64,000 nucleotides of DNA from Corydoras sp. C115. Taxonomy: Eukaryota; Chordata; Actinopteri; Siluriformes; Callichthyidae. Position 1 is the stretch's first letter. Each line of letters starts with the position of its first letter. The position numbers and the translations under genes are program-made. The notes beneath the pieces were generated by a model, which ran no database searches, was not told where the DNA came from, and saw nothing but the letters and a program-made list of their open reading frames with translations. Where the stretch lies: NCBI GenBank assembly GCA_019802505.1, contig JAFMOC010000009.1:7730001-7794000 (forward strand), in the 5' to 3' direction. This document shows, in pieces, positions 11,090 through 21,958 of the stretch.

Positions 11090-11735
11090 TTTTGATCCAC
11101 GCCTTATAAAAATGTATTTTAAGGATTGAAACCGATATTTACTCGTTAAACTCGTTAAAGAATTGACGGTTCAAACCCGACGGATGACTCCTCCATGTGC
11201 TCGTCCCGATGGATGTGACTCTATGGGTGAGTTGTTCCCTTGTTTTCCAACCAGCTTTCATTATTTTAGTCCAATTGCCCCATTCATCGCCCTTTTCTCT
11301 GGCCGGCGTCTTATTGAGATGTACTGTAGATAAACGGGGCTCTGTGAGCGATTGTGTTGCTGAAGGCCTGATCCTAATGGAACACTGTGTCTTTGTTGTC
11401 GCCGCCAGCGCTCGGACGCCCTCTGTTCTCCCGCCGCAATCTCTCCGTCCAAAATAAAGGAGACAACAATGCACAGGAGATTGAAAAGCGAGAGAGTACA
11501 CAGCAGGACGATCCTCATTCAGGGTTCATTCACCCGCCTTTCAGTCCTCACCTCCATACCTTCCTTCACCGTCTGCAGCTCGACGTTCTGAAACGCTCTT
11601 CGTTCGGTCTGTCGAGGAAAATTTAAAGGCCTCGATGCCTTAGCACGGAAAAACGTGGACGCTCTCAAATGTTCAAGGCGAGAGAACCCGCTTTGCGGTG
11701 TCCATTTCTGCTCTACAGAACCGAAAATCTGGGGG
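11090..11735. other. Unique intergenic sequence
   Basis: Single-copy, moderate GC. Overlapping short frames on both strands show no domain. Confidence 0.4.
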
Positions 11736-11816
11736 GGGGGGTTCCCCATGCCCATCCAGGGGAGAACGTCTCAGGTGCTGGGCAGATACACCCAGGACAG
11801 GACGCCAATCTATCAA
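11736..11816 (-). mobile_element. V-SINE 3' fragment
   Basis: Only 'ggttccccatgcccatcc' to 'gacgccaatctatc' is present, ending in an AT-rich stretch. Confidence 0.75.
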
Positions 11817-11899
11817 AAATCCATATTTCCTATTTAAAAATAATTTTAAAATATGAATTATTTTTTAAAATATTATTTAAAAAAATAATTAAAAAAAAG

Positions 11900-12270
11900 G
11901 GCGGCACGGTGGCTTAGTGGTTAGCACGTTCGCCTCTCAGCGCTGGGGATTCCCGGTTCGAATCCCCATCTGGGTGGAGTTTCCATGTTCTCCCCGTGTC
12001 TGCGTGTGTTTCCTCCGGGTTCTCCGGTTTCCTCCCACAGTCCAAAAACATGGATCAAGTCAATTGAATTCTCAAAATTGCCCCATATAGAGTGTGTCTG
12101 TGTGAGTGAGTGTGTGACCAGCGATGGATTGGTGCCCTGTCCTGGGTATATCTGCCCAGCGCCCGAGATGTTCTCTGCCCAGCGCCCGAGATGGGCATGG
12201 GGAACCCCACCGCGACCCTAATAGAGGATAAAGCGGGAGATAATGAATGAATGAATGAATGAATGAATTC
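11900..12270 (+). mobile_element. V-SINE subfamily A, with internal duplication
   Basis: Intact head (GGCGGCACGG), A and B boxes, core and (GAAT)n tail. The motif 'tctgcccagcgcccgagatg' is repeated around 12150-12195, a short internal tandem duplication that replaces the usual GTTCTCCCCTGGAT. Confidence 0.9.
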
Positions 12271-12297
12271 AAAAAAAGATTTTTTTTTAAATCCTTA

Positions 12298-12605
12298 AAT
12301 CTGATTGGCCGAGCCGATCATTGACAGTAACACACCCCTCTGAGCGCTACACATTCGTATGCATGACATACAATACATTATTTCCCTGATGTTTTTTTTA
12401 AAACTGCATTCTTTAATTTTGTTGGTTAGAGAAACCGGAATCCTGTTACTCAGCGATCAGCGTTTACTTTAATAAATGGACTAGATTACGTTGCCGAAGA
12501 GCAGATTATTAAAGATTTTGCATTCAGTAAACATATTTCTGAATCAAACCTTGTTTTTTTTTTTTGTTATAGTGTGTTTTTAAGTATTTTATTAAATCAA
12601 GACAC
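12298..12605 (+). mobile_element. Unclassified interspersed repeat, copy 1
   Basis: Starts at 'aatctgattggccgagcc', continues with 'aacacacccctctgagcgct', 'ggaatcctgttactcagcg', 'ctagattacgt', 'cagattatta' and 'aatcaaaccttg', and ends in T-rich sequence. The same modules occur in the same order in reverse complement at 59088-59480. No terminal motif or coding remnant was recognised; a non-autonomous DNA transposon is possible. Confidence 0.7.
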
Positions 12606-12997
12606 TTCTTTTTTTTTTTTTTTTTTTTTTGTTAATAGTAAAGCTTGGTGTCCGTTTGTAGACCTCGTCGACACGACGTCCTCTTTGATCCTCTTGGCTG
12701 GTTCACATTAAACCCTCACACCGGTCCAGTTTGTCAAACACGCCGTAATGGCGGTCCGGTCCTCACCTGCTGGATCACAAATCTAATCTCGCACTGCGAA
12801 TAAAAACGCTTTTATTATCGGCCCTTAAACACGCACCTGTTTCTCATCCAGAATCAAAGTCCTTCTTCTTCCGGGGGGTCCCGTTATGGCCGCTCATAAC
12901 CGAGCTCTCAAATGCCCCCCCCCCCCATCATGGCCTTTGGCTCCTCACTTGTGCATACACTTTTCTAAACTGTTTCAGCAAAATAAAGTTTCTAAAG
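12606..12997. other. Unique intergenic sequence with poly-T
   Basis: Opens with a T tract of about 23 bases (12608-12630), followed by single-copy DNA with a C run near 12917. Confidence 0.4.
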
Positions 12998-13306
12998 GCG
13001 GGCACGGTGGTTCAGTGATTTAGCATGTTCTCCTCTCAGCACTAGGGATTCCTGGGTGGAGTTTGCATGTTCTCCACGTGGGTTTCCTCCGGGTTCTCCA
13101 GTTTCCTCAGACAGTCCAAAAACATGGATCAAGGTCAATTCTCCAAATTGCCCCATATAGAGTGTGTGTGTGGTTGAGTGTCTGTGTGTCCAGTGATTAT
13201 ATTGGTGTCTTGTCCTGGGTGAATCTGCCCAGTGGCCGAAACGTTCTCCTCTGGATGGGCATGGGAGATACGAAACCCCACCCCCCCCCCCCCACATGGC
13301 GGCCAT
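12998..13306 (+). mobile_element. V-SINE, tail missing
   Basis: Head GCACGGTGGTTCAGTG is present, but the B box is deleted (GGGATTCCTGGGTGG). Core present. The copy ends in a poly-C tract before the gataaagcgg tail. Confidence 0.8.
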
Positions 13307-14048
13307 AATCATTTCACAAAAGCAAAAAAAAAACCCTAATATTTTCCCCGACGTAGTTAATATATATTATATATATTATATATAGATTTATAGAATGCCT
13401 TACGTGGTTCCACAGTTTTGTAATCTAGAACCCGCAGAGCATGTGATCTGTCCTGGATTCCTTCCATCTGTCTCGTTTTCATCGGGAGCCTCATGACGAG
13501 CCCATGTTCGGAACTCGTTTAGAGAGCTTCATGGACGTGGGGCAGTTATGGGATTTTTCTTAATTGTAATTTGCCCCCGTCCCCCCCCCATATTGATCTC
13601 GGCTGCTTCACCTTCCCACGGTCAATCGCAGCCGGGAAAATTAAAATGGGGAAAATAAACACATCAGAGGTTTTAAATTGCACCGTCCGGAGCAGCAGGA
13701 TGAAACCTCCATCCGTCTTGATGGGCTGTCAATCATCCTGCGGCTCCACCCCCATCCCTGAATACACCTCCAGCCATTTCAGAATACACATTGTATGAAT
13801 AACACCCAGAGTTATGACATCACACTTAAATAATACCTGCACCAATGAGACCAAATTTACCACCTGACCTCCTGAGACCAAATTTACCACCTGTGATTGG
13901 GGGGGGGTCCATGGGGGGTCCATGTGATGTTTACACGTCTTCTTTGGGGATCTTGGTGATTCCACATACATTGGCAGTGACCAGTATATATATATTTTTT
14001 ATTTGTAGTTTTGCGTTGGTGTACGTGGAAAGTTGACATTTTTTTTGG
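13307..14048. other. Unique intergenic sequence
   Basis: Contains a TATATTA-rich patch (13359-13385) and a short direct repeat of GAGACCAAATTTACCACCTG near 13847 and 13873. No gene. Confidence 0.4.
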
Positions 14049-14050
14049 GG

Positions 14051-14400
14051 GGCGGCACGGTGGCTTAGTGGTTTAGCATGTTCTCCTCTCAGCACTAGGG
14101 ATTCCCGGTTCGAATCCCAATCTGGGGGGAGTTTCCATGTTCTCCCTGTTGTCCGTGTGGGTTTCCTCCGGGTTTTCCGTTTTCCTCCCACAGTCCAAAA
14201 ACATGGATCAAGTCAATTGAGTTCTCCAAATTGGCCCATATAGGGTGAGTGTCTGTCCAGTGATAGATTGGCGCACTGTCCTGGGTGTATCTGCCCAGCG
14301 CCCGAAACGTTCTCACCTGAATGGACATGGGGAACCCCCCCCAGTCCCCCCCCACCCCGCGATCCTAGTAGAGGATAAAGCGGAAGATAATGGATGCATG
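14051..14400 (+). mobile_element. V-SINE, full length
   Basis: Head, B box GGTTCGAATCCC, core, a C-rich segment and 'gataaagcggaagataatgg' are all present; the GT region is shortened. Confidence 0.87.
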
Positions 14401-14655
14401 GGGCAATAAAAATGACTTCCTCCGGGTTCTCCGATTTCCTTCCACGGTCCAAAAACATGAATCAAGGTCAATTGAATGCTCCATATTGCCCCATATAGAG
14501 TGTGTGAGTGAGTGTGTGTCCAATGATAGATTGGCGTCCTGTCCTGGGTGTATCTGCCCAGTGCCCGAAACGTTCTCACCTGGATGGGCATGGGTAAACC
14601 CCCCCCCCGCGAACCTAGTAGAGGATAAAGCGGAAGCTGATGGATGCATGGGGCA
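14401..14655 (+). mobile_element. Headless V-SINE formed by tandem duplication
   Basis: Begins mid-core (cttcctccgggttctccg) right after the previous tail. The junction text 'ggatgcatggggca' plus 'atgacttcctc' is found both before (about 14392) and after (about 14642) it. A tandem duplication of about 249 bp that starts inside the core fits better than a new insertion. Confidence 0.8.
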
Positions 14656-15500
14656 TTAAAATGACTTCCTCTGAAGTGGGTTTCTGGTAAACGGGCTCCA
14701 TAAAAGTTTTTGTTTTTAGTTCAAAACCGAGTGCAGTAAGCAGTGCTATCTTCGTCACTTCCACACAACACACACACACACCCACACACACACACACACA
14801 CACACACGTGGAGAAATGGATTCCTGGCTCGTTAAACCCGAACACACACACACCGAGTGATGAACACACAGCTGAAATCTCTTTACACTGAATCAATACA
14901 CCGGACGGATTAACCGGTTTAAACCAACCAGTGTTAATGCGACAGGAATATTCCAGTTCCTCAGACGCACGGCGTATCGGTGCACGCTGACGAGCCACGG
15001 GCCGGCGAGCCGCACGCCGAGGCGCCGTAACCCACACGCTCCTCGAGAACAGAGATGGAAACGAAACGAAGCTTTACGGCAGAAGAGAGCGTTCATGGAA
15101 TTCATTCCTCACCATGTTTTCGGATTTAATTTGGGTCCCGAGGCTGCCACAGGGCATGGGGTAACAAACAAACTCACACATTCATGCCCCGGGGCAGTTC
15201 AGAATACACTGGGCATCTCTCCGTATGTTTTTCGGGGCGTGTAGAGCACAGCACATACATTCACCAGAGGCAGGAATCAAACCCGGCTCCCTGCAGCTGT
15301 GTGATATAGGACTGTGTTAGCAGCTGCGCAGGGCCACAGAATTAACACCTTTAATGTAGTTTAAGAGAAGCCAACAAGTGCTGGAGTGGATTTTTCAGAA
15401 AGTTTTACCAAAAAGCAGACAGGCTTGAGGCTTTTCACATCGTTAGGCAAACCGCTCATACCCCTCGCAATATAATAATAATATATAATAATAATAATCA
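14656..15500. other. Mostly unique sequence with CA repeat and a SINE-like relic
   Basis: (CA)n at 14766-14808. About 15150-15335, read in reverse, has GGGTTTGATTCCTGCC (B-box-like) and a body ending before CCCAAATTAAATCC. It may be an old tRNA-SINE on the minus strand, but this is weak. ATA-rich repeats lie at 15470-15500. Confidence 0.4.
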
Positions 15501-15501
15501 A

Positions 15502-15842
15502 TCCATCTTCCATTTAATCCTCAATTTAGTTTGCAGGGGGTGTGTGTGGGGGGGGTGGGTTCCCCATGTCCATCTAGGGGGGATCATTTCAGATGCTGGG
15601 CAGATACACTCAGGACAGTGGGCCAATTTATCACTGGCCACACACACTCACTTACGAACACACTCTATATGGGGCAATTTGGAGAATTCAATTGCCCTTG
15701 CTCCATGTTTTTGGACTGTGTGAGGAAACTGGAGAACCCGGAGGAAACCCACGCGGACACGGGGAGAACATGCAAACACCACCCAGATTGGGATTCCAAC
15801 CCAAGAGGAGAACATGCCAACCATTAAGCCACTGTGCCACAC
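15502..15842 (-). mobile_element. V-SINE, diverged
   Basis: Reverse copy with an altered tail (ATCCATCTTCCATTTAATCC), shared with 17718-18020, which suggests a minor lineage. Its core and head are recognisable ('attaagccactgtgcc'). Confidence 0.8.
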
Positions 15843-15859
15843 CAGTTTTTATTAATAAT

Positions 15860-16190
15860 AATTCATTCATTCATCCATTATCTCCCGCTTTATCCTCTAT
15901 TAGGGTCGCGGTGGGGTTCCCCATGCCCATCCAGGGGAGAACGTCTCGGGCGCTGGGCAGATAGACCCAGGACAGGGCGCCAATCCATCGCTGGGCACAC
16001 ACTCACTCACACAGACACACTCTACTGTATATGTGGCAATTTGGAGAACTCAATTAACTTGATCCATGTTTTTGGACTGTGGGAGGAAACCGGAGAACCT
16101 GGGGAGAACATGGAAACTCCACCCAGATGGGGATTCGAACGGGGAATCCCTAGTGCTGAGAGGCGAACGTGCTAACCACTAAGCCACCCA
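15860..16190 (-). mobile_element. V-SINE subfamily A
   Basis: Reverse copy with (ATTC)n tail, 'ctattagggtcgcggtgggg' and GAACGTCTCGGGCGC. A deletion of about 25 bp (ACCTGGGGAGAACATGG) removes part of the core. Confidence 0.85.
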
Positions 16191-16216
16191 TTAATAATAA
16201 TATTAATAGTAATTTA

Positions 16217-16522
16217 TCTGTGTGGGCTTTCTCTGGGTTCTCCGGTTTCCTTCCACAGTCCAAAAGCATGTATTTAAGGTGAACTGGTTGCTCCTAATTG
16301 CCCCATATAGTGTATGTATGTATGTATGTGTGCACAGCAATGCCCCATGCCCATCCAATGTTTCGGGCATTGGGCCTTCACACAGACACACTCTATATGG
16401 GGCAATTTGGAGAATTCAATGGACCTTGATCCTTGTTTTTTGGACTGTTGGAGGAAACCAGAGAACCCAGGGGAGCCTCATGTGGACACGGGGAGAACAT
16501 GCAAACTCCACAAACATCCGTG
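16217..16522. mobile_element. Two V-SINE fragments fused in inverted orientation
   Basis: 16217-16339 is a + strand core fragment (TTTCTCTGGGTTCTCC to a GTAT-rich stretch). At about 16340 it switches to the minus strand (tgccccatgcccatcc to 'gaacatgcaaactcc'). The switch is abrupt and has no tail between the parts. Confidence 0.75.
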
Positions 16523-17212
16523 CTGCCCGTTGATATTGAATATACTAATGACCCTCTGATTGTGGGGGGCTGTTGATGCTTTAAACAGCCCTCGCTCTAA
16601 CGCTCTGTGCATTAGAGTCGTCCGAATCTGCCCTTTTGTTTGAAACTCTGGTGATATGAAGTTTTGGGCGGCGTGGCCGGATGCCCCTCCGTCCGCAATA
16701 AAGCCGAATGCTGGCGGATGGCCAGGACCTTGGCCGGCGAATTTCATCCTCTGGATGTGCTGACCTTACATTAAAGTCAATAAAGTCAACATCAGTTCCG
16801 TATGAAACATTCATCAGCCGTGGCGCTCCTGGAGGATTTGGGGTCGTTGAAGTGACCCGAGCCATAAATTCCCCGAGACTGACGGAGAACCTGCGCCATC
16901 GACCCGCCGGGACGTCGGACCCGCTCGAGCAGAATCACCAATCTGCACCGCGGACAGGGGGGCGGCGCCGCCGTTTCATTCCTGCTGTCGGCCTTTGAGA
17001 GCGGTACGGGTGCGAGGCGGGGCGGGGCCATAAATAACGGCGCCATGGTTCTCCAGAGACATTAAGGGCAGTTAGAAGTGCCACAGCTGATTAGATGAAG
17101 ATGGAATAAAGAGAATGATTCATCACCGCGGCGCCACGCTGAGGTCGTCATCAATGGAAATGGATTTGTATACACATGTACAAAGACGGAAGGCATCGCC
17201 AGGGAAATTGAT
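16523..17212. other. Unique intergenic sequence, GC-rich in part
   Basis: Single-copy and repeat-free; 16640-17040 is CpG-rich. Overlapping frames lack domains. A regulatory role is possible but not shown. Confidence 0.4.
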
Positions 17213-17324
<112 letters not shown>

Positions 17325-17339
17325 TATATGTGTATATAT

Positions 17340-17697
17340 ATTCATTAATTCATTCATTCATTATTTCCTGCTTTATCCTCTATTAGGGTTGCGGTGGGGT
17401 TCCCCATGCCCATCCAGGGGAGAACATTTCGGACGCTGGGCAGATAGACCCAGGACAGGGCGCCAATCCATCGCTGGGCACACACTCACTCACACAAACA
17501 AACTCTATATGGGGCAATTATGAGAATTCAATTGACTTGATCCATGTTTTTGGACTGTGGGAGGAAACCGGAGAACCCGGAGGAAACCCACACGGACACG
17601 GGGAGAACATGGAAACTCCACCCAGATGGGGATTCGAACCGGGAATCCCTAGTGCTGAGAGGCAAATGTGCTAACCACTAAGCCACCGTGCCGCCCG
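17340..17697 (-). mobile_element. V-SINE subfamily A, full length
   Basis: Reverse copy from (ATTC)n and 'ctttatcctctattaggg' to 'gccaccgtgccgccc'. TATATAT occurs on both sides, so insertion into a TA repeat is likely. Confidence 0.88.
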
Positions 17698-17717
17698 TAT
17701 ATATATGTAATGATAAT

Positions 17718-18020
17718 AATCCATCCATCATCTTCCATTTAATCCTCGATTAATTTCGCAGTGGGTGGTGGTGGTGGTGGGGGGGTTCACCATGTCCATC
17801 CAGGGGAGAACATTTCAGAAGCTGGGCAGATACACCCAGCACAGGGGGGGCAATCTATCACTGAACACATACTCACTCACTCACACACTTTATATGGGGC
17901 AATTTAGAGCATTTAGTTAAACCATGTTTTTGGACTGTGGGAGGAAACGGAGAACCCAGAGGAAACCCACGTGGGCACGGGGAGAACATGGAAACTCCAC
18001 CCAGATTGGAATTCAATTCT
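17718..18020 (-). mobile_element. V-SINE, head truncated
   Basis: Reverse copy with the minor-lineage tail (TTCCATTTAATCCTCGAT), an expanded GGT/G run, and loss of everything beyond 'ccacccagattgg'. Confidence 0.8.
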
Positions 18021-18061
18021 CAGTGTGTCTTCAATCCTGCTGCCTATATATATATATATTA

Positions 18062-18312
18062 GGTTGAATGGTGGCTTACTGTTTAACATGTTCTCCTCTC
18101 AGCACTAGGGATACCCGGTTCGAATCTCAATCTGGGTGGAGTTTCCATGTTCTCTCCGTGTCCACGTGGGTTTCCTCCGGGTTCTCCGGTTTCCTCCCAC
18201 AGTCCAAAAACATGGATCAAGGTCAAGTGAATTCTCCAAATTGCCCCATATAGAGTGTGTGTGTGTGAGTGAGTGAGTGTGTGTTCAGTGATAGATTGGC
18301 ATCCTGTCCTGT
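18062..18312 (+). mobile_element. V-SINE, 3' truncated
   Basis: A box partly decayed (GGTGGCTTACTG), B box GGTTCGAATCTC, full core, ending at GGCATCCTGTCCTG, where a different SINE begins. Confidence 0.8.
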
Positions 18313-18500
18313 CAATCTACAGATTGTGGGTTCAAATCCCATGTTCACTGAAGTTACCGCTGTGGGGCCCTTGAGCAGGGCCCTTAACCCTCATTGCTTT
18401 AGGGGTGCTGGCTCTGTGTTCTGACCCCTGCCATCAAGCTGGGTTAGTTTGGATGAAAGCATCTGCTGAATGACCAAATGTAATTGAAATGTAGTTGTAG
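18313..18500 (+). mobile_element. tRNA-derived SINE (family 3)
   Basis: Has 'gggttcaaatccc' (B-box-like), 'ggggcccttgagcagggccc', 'ttaaccctcattgc' and 'gatgaaagcatctgctgaat', a common teleost SINE body. The tRNA-like A-box half is replaced by the V-SINE junction, followed by a short TGTAATTG repeat. Confidence 0.7.
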
Positions 18501-19020
18501 ATGTAATTGTAGATGTAATTGTAGATGTAATTGGTTAAAGCCATTCAGTGGAATGAAAATCCCATGATGCCTCAGCTCGACCCTTGTTCCTCGGTGTTAT
18601 TGCTTTTCTACGTATTGTGTTTTTCTTTTCACCGACGCCGTGATGTTGAAGCCCCCCCCCCCCCCCCCCCCCACCAGGCTGTTCCATCAGTCTGCCACGG
18701 CGGGACGCATTTGGACGAATGCCGGCTGCCGGTTTGCTTCATTTTGCTTTAACGTGATTTTTTTTTTTTTTTTTTTTGGGAGACTCCGTGGGAAGAATTT
18801 GAATCGACGAGGCGCCGGCTTTAATTAGACTGTAATTAACGAGCAGGGTGAGAGGACAGGGTCGCCCGTCCACAGGTAAGAGAGACGGAGAACCAGAGTC
18901 TTTGGACCATCACAGGAGATTCTACAAATGAGGGGGGGGATTTTTGGTCTTCCCTTCTTTCTCACTCGGCAGATGGGGGGGGGGGGGGGGTTGGAATGAC
19001 TTCGTGTTTATTTAACCAAT
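18501..19020. other. Unique sequence with C, T and G runs
   Basis: C run at about 18653-18672, T run at 18758-18777 and G runs near 18930 and 18975. Otherwise single-copy. Confidence 0.45.
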
Positions 19021-19164
19021 CATCTACTAGGGTCATGGGGGGGGTTCCCCACACCCATCCAGGTGAGAATGTTTTGGGCGCTGGGCAATCTATGTGCCCA
19101 GCGCCCAAAACATTCTCACCTGGATGGGTGTGGGGAACCCCCCCCCCCATGACCCTAGTAGATG
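19021..19164. repeat. Near-perfect long palindrome from V-SINE 3' sequence
   Basis: Arms 19021-19087 and 19095-19164 are reverse complements except for three extra C in one homopolymer, with a 7-base loop (ATCTATG). The arms are V-SINE 3' DNA (CATCTACTAGGGTCATGG to GGGCGCTGGGCA). This is an intra-element inverted duplication, not two separate insertions. Confidence 0.93.
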
Positions 19165-19275
19165 CGTCCTGTCCTGGGTGTGTCTGCCCAGCGCCCAAAA
19201 CATTCTCCCCTAGATGGACATGGGGAACCCCCCCCCCATGTTAAAAAGGATAAAGCAGATAATGGTTGGATGGAT
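19165..19275 (+). mobile_element. V-SINE 3' end
   Basis: 'cgtcctgtcctgggtgtg' to 'aggataaagcagataatgg' and a GGATGGATTGG tail. It continues from the palindrome on its right side. Confidence 0.8.
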
Positions 19276-19570
19276 TGGTTATCGTCTTGTAGTCCTGCAG
19301 GGCGACGCGGTGGCTGAGTGATTAACCCGTCTGCTTTTTCAACGCTGGGAACGCAGGTTCGAATCCCAATCTAGGTGAAGTTTGCATGTTCTCCGTCATT
19401 TAAATTGCCCCTATCAAAATGACCCCATATAGTATGCGAGCGTGTGTGTGCCCAGTGATGGATTGGCGTCCTGTCCTGGGTGTATCTGCCCCACGCCTGA
19501 AACGTGGATGGGCATGGGGAACCCCCACCCCACCCCCGCAACCCTAGTAGAGGATTGTAAGAGATGATGA
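19276..19570 (+). mobile_element. V-SINE variant monomer of a dimeric element
   Basis: Linked to the previous 3' end by 'gtcttgtagtcctgcagggc'. It has GACGCGGTGGCTGAGTG, B box GGTTCGAATCCC, then the variant 'attgcccctatcaaaatgac' and the tail 'gaggattgtaagagatgatg'. The same arrangement occurs at 21940-22372. Confidence 0.75.
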
Positions 19571-20167
19571 TGAGATAATTTTGGCGTTCCGATCGCGATT
19601 CGCCCTGAACCGGGCGGCCTGTGAGACCTCGGGTGCCTTTCCGCTGTGCCGCGGGACGTCGGGTGGCGGTTGCGACGGTGTGGACCCGTCGTACGCAGCC
19701 TGTGATCTCCCACGAGCTCGTCACGATACGGGGGCAGCGCCATGCTAATGTTCGCTCTGCTGTTCTCGAGAGCTCAGCATGGAACCACTTTATCCCAAAA
19801 TGAATTATTCTGTCCCGGATTCAGCCAGATGTTCGATGTTGGGCTCCGTTTTTTTTTTTTTTTTTTATGCCTACGCTTTTTTTTTTTTTTTTTTTTACGC
19901 GTCTTTAAAGAAAAAAAAAAGAGTATTAGTAAATCCTCAGGCTCCTCCATCTGCGAGGATAATAAGCTTTACGCTGCGCCTTTTAATGTCTATATTACCT
20001 AAAATATCAGCGGGGGCGGGGGGGGGAGTCTGTACAAGCTTTACATTAAGCAGAGCACCCTGGGGTATTTATATTTATATATAAATGTGTTTATACACCA
20101 GTGCACAACCTGACGGAGAGAAAAGAACAGAAACCTCCATCATCAGATCATTTATCTTGTATTTATT
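19571..20167. other. Unique intergenic sequence with paired T tracts
   Basis: Two T tracts (19850-19867 and 19878-19896) and an A run (19910-19920). The remainder is single-copy. Confidence 0.4.
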
Positions 20168-21677
20168 AACGTTCTGCAGCGCAGGCTTCTGATTGGTGGG
20201 AACATTCTTAACTTAACTTTCTCTGAACGTTCTGCAGCGCCGGCTTCTGATTGGCTGGAACATTCTTACCCTAACTTTCTCTGAACGTTCTGCAGCGCCG
20301 GCTTCTGATTGGTGGGAACATTCTTAACTTAACTTTCTCTGAACGTTCTGCAGCGCCGGCTTCTGATTGGCTGGAACATTCTTACCTTAACTTTCTCTGA
20401 ACGTTCTGCAGCGCCGGCTTCTGATTGGCTGGAACATTCTTACCTTAACTTTCTCTGAACGTTCTGCAGCGCCGGCTTCTGATTGGCTGGAACATTCTTA
20501 CCTTAACTTTCTCTGAACGTTCTGCAGCGCCGGCTTCTGATTGGCTGGAACATTCTTACCCTAACCTTCTCTGAACGTTCTGCAGCGCCGGCTTCTGATT
20601 GGCTGGAACATTCTTACCCTAACTTTCTCTGAACGTTCTGCAGCGCCGGCTTCTGATTGGATTCTGATTGGGAACATTCTTACCTTAACTTTCTCTGACC
20701 GTTCTGCAGCGCCGGCTTCTGATTGGTGGGAACATTCTTACCTTAACCTTCTCTGAACGTTCTGCAGCGTCGGCTTCTGATTGGCTGGAACATTCTTACC
20801 TTAACCTTCTCTGAACGTTCTGCAGCGTCGGCTTCTGATTGGCTGGAACATTCTTACCTTAACTTTTCTCTGAACGTTCTGCAGCGCCGGCTTCTGATTG
20901 GCTGGAACATTCTTACCTTACCTTTCTCTGAACGTTCTGCAGCGCCGGCTTCTGATTGGTTGGAACATTCTTACCTTACCTTTTTCTGAACGTTCTGCTG
21001 CGCCGGCTTCGGATTGGCTGGAACATTCTTACCTTAACCTTCTCTGAACGTTCTGCAGCGCCGGCTTCTGATTGGCTGGAACATTCTTACCTTAACCTTC
21101 TCTGAACGTTCTGCAGCGTCGGCTTCTGATTGGCTGGAACATTCTTACCTTAACCTTCTCTGAACGTTCTGCAGCGTCGGCTTCTGATTGGCTGGAACAT
21201 TCTTACCTTAACCTTCTCTGAACGTTCTGCCGCGCTGGCTTCCGAATGGCTGGATCATTCTTACCTTAACTTTCTCTGAACGTTCTGCCGCGCCGGCTTC
21301 TGATTGGCTGGGACATTCTTACCTCAGCTTTCTCTGAACGTTCTGCAGCGTCGGCTTCTGATTGGCTGGAACATTCTTACCTTAACCTTCTCTGAACGTT
21401 CTGCAGCGCCGGCTTCTGATTGGCTGGAACATTCTTACCTTAACTTTCTCTGAACGTTCTGCAGCGCCGGCTTCTGATTGGCTGGAACATTCTTACCTTA
21501 ACTTTCTCTGAACATTCTGCAGCGCAGGCTTCTTATTGGCTGGAACATTCTTAACTTAACCTTCTCTGAACGTTCTGCAGCGCCGGCTTCCGATTGGCTG
21601 GAACATTCTTACATTAACTTTCTCTGAACGTTCTGCAGCGCCAGCTTCTGATTGGCTGGAACATTCTTACCTTACCT
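20168..21677. repeat. 58-bp minisatellite, about 26 copies
   Basis: Unit starts recur at exact 58-bp steps (for example 20225, 20283, 20341, 20399). Each unit carries AACGTTCTGCAGCGCCGGC, then CTGATTGGCT, then GGAACATTCTTACC and a pyrimidine-rich end. Units differ at a few positions (CGCC or CGTC; AACTTT or AACCTT), and one near 20655 has a small insertion. Nearly every unit has a PstI site and an inverted CCAAT box (AGCCAATCAG on the minus strand). The array ends directly at a headless V-SINE. Confidence 0.97.
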
Positions 21678-21958
21678 TGAATCCCAATCTGGGTGGAGTC
21701 TCCATGTTCTTCCCATGTCCACGTGGGTTTCCTCTGGGTTCTCCAGGTTTCCTCCCACAGTCCAATAACATGGTTTCAAGGTGAATTGAATTCTCCAAAT
21801 TGCCCCATACAGTGTGTGTGTGTACCAAGTGATAGATTGGCGTCCTGTCGTGGGTGTATCTGCCCAGCGCCTGAAATGTTCTCCCCTGGATGGGCATGAC
21901 CCCCGTGACCCCCCCCCTCGTCACCCTAGTACAGGATAAAGCGGAAGATAATGGATTA
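21678..21958 (+). mobile_element. Headless V-SINE abutting the minisatellite
   Basis: Starts within the B box (TGAATCCCAATCTGGG) at the end of the array and runs to 'gcggaagataatgg'. It is the first half of a dimer with the next element. Confidence 0.82.

Noticed and set aside
20168..21677. Possible CRISPR-like array
   Set aside because: Units are contiguous 58-bp repeats without unique spacers, in a vertebrate genome; it is a minisatellite.
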